NCBI RefSeq assembly: GCF_958979055.1
Contig: NC_084889.1
Coordinates: forward strand, 6,230,261-6,294,260
From: Alnus glutinosa
Taxonomy: Eukaryota; Streptophyta; Magnoliopsida; Fagales; Betulaceae
Length of the DNA: 64,000 nt
Direction of reading: 5' to 3'
Part shown: in pieces, positions 60,482-64,000 of the stretch
Position numbering within the stretch: position 1 is the first letter of the stretch
How the letters are laid out: each line of letters begins with the position of its first letter
Notes under the pieces: generated by a model
Told to the model about the DNA's origin: nothing
Databases searched by the model: none
What the model saw: only the letters and a program-made list of their open reading frames with translations
Made by a program: the position numbers and the translations under genes

Positions 60482-62315
60482 GAGGCCTTGTAGTAGAAGG
60501 ATAACCTGGGTAAGGATTCTTAAGCATGATAGGGGGATTTATAATTGGGCGATTTATATGCGCTGCTGATGGTCCTCTACACTCTTCTTGATTACTTTTG
60601 TACTGGTGGGATCTACTGTTTGGATTTATTTAATTTTCTTTGTTTCTCATCTCTAGTGCTTCTACCAATCATTGTTTAGGTTCCTTCAATAGTGGTTAGA
60701 TTTTCTGGTTGCTGATGAGCACAGTTTTGAAGGGTAGGAAGAAAGAGGGAAGAATATAACCTTTTCAGGTAGAGGGATCTATGTATCTTTGTACATGTCT
60801 TGTAATTCAGGCTAATCGGGTCGTGCTTGTTGTATCTTAATCAATGCCCCAATTTTTTCTTGTCAATCGAGTGATGAGAAACATATTGAAGTGTTCCCCT
60901 TCTTCTTCTTCTTCTTCTTCTTCTTCTTCTTTCCTTGTCCCTCCTTTCTTCCCACGCCTCTCTGAAAGATTGATAAATGTTCATCCCTTCTCTCCTAGTA
61001 GGTGTATGGTTTTTCTTTTTATTCTCCTCCACCTTCTCCTCCTCCTTTGTCCCCTCCTCCTCTCTTCTCTCTCTCTCTCTCATGTGGCAATTCAAATTAA
61101 CATTTGGATTTTTTTTTTTTTTTAAACAAAGATTGATTTAAGGGTTGGTTGGATTGTCATGTAAGCATTGTGAGATAATTTTTGATCAAAACTTAGTTTC
61201 TAACATTACTTGGTAAGATAGTCTTATACGCTCCTTTCTTGAAACTTAGTGAAAAAAGAAATAAAAAAATTGAATGGATGCTTGGATGCTGTCAACGATT
61301 TAATTATCAGACGGACTTGGCATATATATAATCAATCCTCATTTCCTTTAGAGTAATGTTAGAAATTATATTTTTTTGAAGAACTATCTTATAATGTTGA
61401 TATGACAGTCTCAATAAACCATTGGAACGTCAGCATTAACCGATTGTTGGTTAAGTAGGTTAATTCACTGACTTTATTTCGACAAATTATATTTTTGAAA
61501 ATATTGGTTAAATTGGCCGGTAGGTAGTTAGTTAAATGGCAGTTGGTTAAGTCGGTTAACATGGGTAATAAAATGACGTCGTTTTGATTTTTTTAGAGGA
61601 ACAAAAAAAAAAGGATCAAAAGTTTCGTTCTTACTAAAATGACGTCATTTTGTTTATGTCGGTTCGATTAATCAGTCGGTTAAAAGGCAGTTTGGTTCAG
61701 TTAATCAGTAAGTCAGTTAAAATTTTAACCGAATCAACTTTCGGAACAAAATTTCATACGGACTACTGAACTAAAATTAGTTGGTAGGCGGTCGATGACG
61801 GTTTGGTTCAGTAAGCAGTCAATAGGTGGTAGTCGGATAATTTGCCCACCCCTAATAGTATGATAGTTGTGTGATGAAAATATAATTTTTAGTATTACTA
61901 CAAAACAAAAACGCCTGGCCCGACCCAACATGTTAAATATGTGTTATTAGTTGTTCCCATAATGCGTAGTACTAGTTAGATTCGCTAGTGAGGGTAAGGT
62001 CCGCTAGAGCTTGGTTTGGAATAGAATTTTCTCAATTTTAAGTAAAATAAAGAGGAACTATTTTGTGGTTAGAATTTAATATTGTTGCATCCATCGGTGT
62101 AAATAATGTCACGATTCTGAAAATTTAAATACTGTGACATTAATTACACTATTAGACGCAAGAAAGTTATAATTACACTCATTTCAAGTGAAATGAAAAA
62201 AAAAACATTTCTCAATAAATTTTGAGCAAAAAATAACTATGCCCCATTTCAAGAGAAACGGAGTAGATCCTTTGTCCGCTTTGTTCGGTCTGACCTCAAC
62301 CTTACTGCTAGTGTG
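60482..62315. other. PTB3 3' UTR and intergenic TE debris
   Basis: Contains a (TTC)n microsatellite (about 60899-60930) in or just after the 3' UTR. Further on, 61354-61896 may be a TE whose ends (AGTAATGTTAGAAATTATATT and, inverted, AGTAATACTAAAAATTATATT) match, with another repeat nested inside. That interior has two AAAATGACGTC(G/A)TTTTG motifs at about 61571 and 61637. No gene is seen. Confidence 0.5.
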
Positions 62316-62481
62316 GAGTAATGTTACATATCATCCTTGTGTCCCCTTAAAATTGATGTGGCTCTTAAAATCACCATTAAATTTATGATATATCATTATT
62401 AAATTTTGATCCAACGATAATTTTAAGAGCAAAGACAATTTTAAAAACAAAAGAAAGACAATTTGATACGTAACATTACTC
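62316..62481. mobile_element. Small MITE, 166 bp
   Basis: The ends are inverted repeats: GAGTAATGTTACATATCA on the left and, reverse-complemented, GAGTAATGTTACGTATCA on the right (17 of 18 identical). Internal arms also pair loosely (CTTAAAATT and AATTTTAAG motifs). No convincing target duplication was found. About 260 bp upstream of the next gene. Confidence 0.7.
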
Positions 62482-62739
62482 GTATGCGTGATCTCTGGTT
62501 AAGGAGTGAAAATTGAAACATGCTATGAATCTGTCCACTGTGTCCAGCTCCGGCATGTTTCCATAGTTCATAGTTGTACAACCTATGAAACTTATTACAA
62601 TTCTAGTGTAGACGCAAATCTAAGCCGTCCAATTCCAATCATCTTATCCCCATCATTTTCACAAACACACAAACAGGAATATCAAATATGACATGACACC
62701 AGCAAAGCAACACTTCCATCCGAATTTTGTCGTAGACAA

Positions 62740-63926
62740 ATGGATTCGAATCTGATCCGATTATCAGCCCCGTTTACGCTGAAACACACCGTTTTGAACA
62801 AATCCCGTAAATCCCATTCTCTCCCTTCATTCCCTAATTTCCCTGCCTCAAGGAACTCTCAGAGGCTAATCAGTTTCAGGCTGGGAACGGGAAGCTCCCG
62901 AAACGACGCCGCTTTCGACGACGCCGCTTTCGAGGCCGAGAGGCTCAGACTCGACGCCAAGGCTCGGGAAGCCATGGCCGAGGCTTCGAAGAGAGAGACT
63001 AGTAGTACTAGCGAGAATGAAGACGACCCGAAAGCTTGGAAATGGGTGATCCGAAAGAGGATTTGGGATTTGATGGAGGCCCGAAATATTGCACAGAATC
63101 CCCGACCCGTTCACCACCGTATCCCCAATTTCGTGGGCGCTGCAACGGCTGCCCAAAAAGTAATTATAATTATTTTTTCTACATTTTTTAATTTATAATT
63201 TTGTTATCATTTTCTACTTTGTTGTCGCCTGTCGGTCATTGCAGTTGGGTGGGTTGGAAGAGTTCCGGGTCGCCAAGTGTGTTAAGGTTAACCCGGATTC
63301 GCCCCAGAAACAAGTCAGGTTTCTCACACTTTCTGGTTAGTTATTCTTTTTCTCTTTTGATACAAAATTTAGATTGATTGTAATGTAAGCCAATAGCAGC
63401 CGTTGATTTTAATGGTAAAATAATACTTTTGAGAGTTATTACAATACCTAAAAACCAATTTATTTCTTTATTTTAAATCTAATCTTAATATTTTTCTTAT
63501 AACTCTAAAAATTTGGATTTGCAATTTGAAAATGTAATATTTAAAAATAATAATTTTAAAATGTACAATTTAAAAACAAAATTTTTAAAAATGTATTTAA
63601 ACGTTTGAAAAAATTATAATTTAATTTTTAAAAATAACCTCTTTACCTGTGATGTATCTAAAAAATAACTCAGTAAAAAAAGCTTATGGTGTGCAGGTGG
63701 GAGACAGTTGTTAACACCTCAGCCCCGGTTGAGGACAGGGTTTTTCTCTGTCGTTGAATCCCATATGTTACCAACTCCTAGTACAATCAATGAGGCCTGC
63801 ACCTCTGTCGGGGTTGCCAAGTATGGCCGGCCCATTGGGCTAGATGAAAAGATAAAGGTGGATCTAATCATCATCGGCTCAGTTGCTGTTGACCCAACCA
63901 CAGGCGCTCGACTTGGCAAGGGTGAG
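62740..63926 (+). CDS. COG0212 (5-formyl-THF cyclo-ligase-like) protein, 5' part
   Basis: First three exons of a gene that continues beyond the window: 62740-63159, 63245-63335, 63697-63926, in frame for about 247 aa; the last donor GTAATT leads into an intron open at the edge. The N-terminal about 45 residues are Ser/Arg-rich with few acids, as in a chloroplast transit peptide. Then follow an acidic/Ala-rich linker, the block [37 protein letters not shown], a segment [28 protein letters not shown] (here [20 protein letters not shown]), [15 protein letters not shown] and [23 protein letters not shown]. This arrangement matches the plant COG0212 / 5-FCL-like family (a NagB/RpiA-CoA-transferase-like fold, similar to the C-terminal half of human MTHFSD). 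Its true substrate is uncertain; it is not a proven folate cyclo-ligase. No TATA box was evident. Confidence 0.85.
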
Positions 63927-64000
63927 GTAATTTTAAACAAACTACTCTTTGTTACTTGCTGCTATTTGGGATGAAAAATTAACAAGAAAGATAGATTTGA

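Overview
The window is nuclear DNA of a flowering plant: GT-AG introns, plant-specific families (cellulose synthase, ALBA-RGG, PTB3-type protein), AT-rich intergenic DNA and many plant transposon classes. The proteins look like a woody rosid eudicot, possibly Fagales, but this is an impression and no species is claimed. Six protein genes can be followed exon by exon with an unbroken reading frame; the rest is intron, promoter and transposable-element (TE) debris.

Layout. 1-8.9 kb is gene-free, with a Mutator-type MITE (2213-2552) and a 1.2 kb PIF/Harbinger-like element (3856-5078) that carries what looks like a piece of host COX10. A CESA6-clade cellulose synthase (14 exons, 1090 aa, + strand) occupies 9394-16918. 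Convergent to it lies a huge acidic nuclear-type protein (14 exons, 2453 aa, - strand, 18165-28316) with a SAP-like N-terminus, repeated basic RRSxRN motifs, two KEN boxes and a C-terminal D-box. Its promoter has overlapping E2F and MSA-core sites. 28.4-35.6 kb is TE-rich. RPL3 (+, 36378-38881) follows. The ALBA-RGG gene (-, 41417-47912) has introns filled with LINE and Harbinger-like DNA. A 703 bp Mutator element sits upstream of it (48443-49145). A PTB3-type splicing regulator (+, 52827-60481) comes next. The 5' part of a chloroplast-type COG0212 (5-formyl-THF cyclo-ligase-like) gene runs off the right edge.

Function. The genes are ordinary housekeeping or growth genes (cell wall, ribosome, RNA binding, splicing, folate-like) and do not form a pathway. 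From memory, RPL3A and PTB3 are close neighbours in Arabidopsis (AT1G43170, AT1G43190), so the RPL3-PTB3 linkage may be old. RPL3 has site II plus telo-box promoter signatures.

Most notable: (1) the 2453-aa protein, which reads as a cell-cycle-controlled APC/C substrate built from phase-1 exons, several of them duplicated; (2) a mobile-element record clear enough to define boundaries and target-site duplications (TSDs) by eye: a 280 bp SMART/TRIM retroelement with two 77 bp LTRs, a 498 bp solo LTR inserted in a 189 bp tandem repeat, two Mutator-type elements with 9 bp TSDs, Harbinger-like elements with 3 bp TSDs, and two extremely short (16 and 26 nt) LINE-tail insertions with 14 and 17 bp TSDs inside introns of RPL3 and PTB3; (3) a G25 tract in the 3' UTR of an RGG-protein mRNA.
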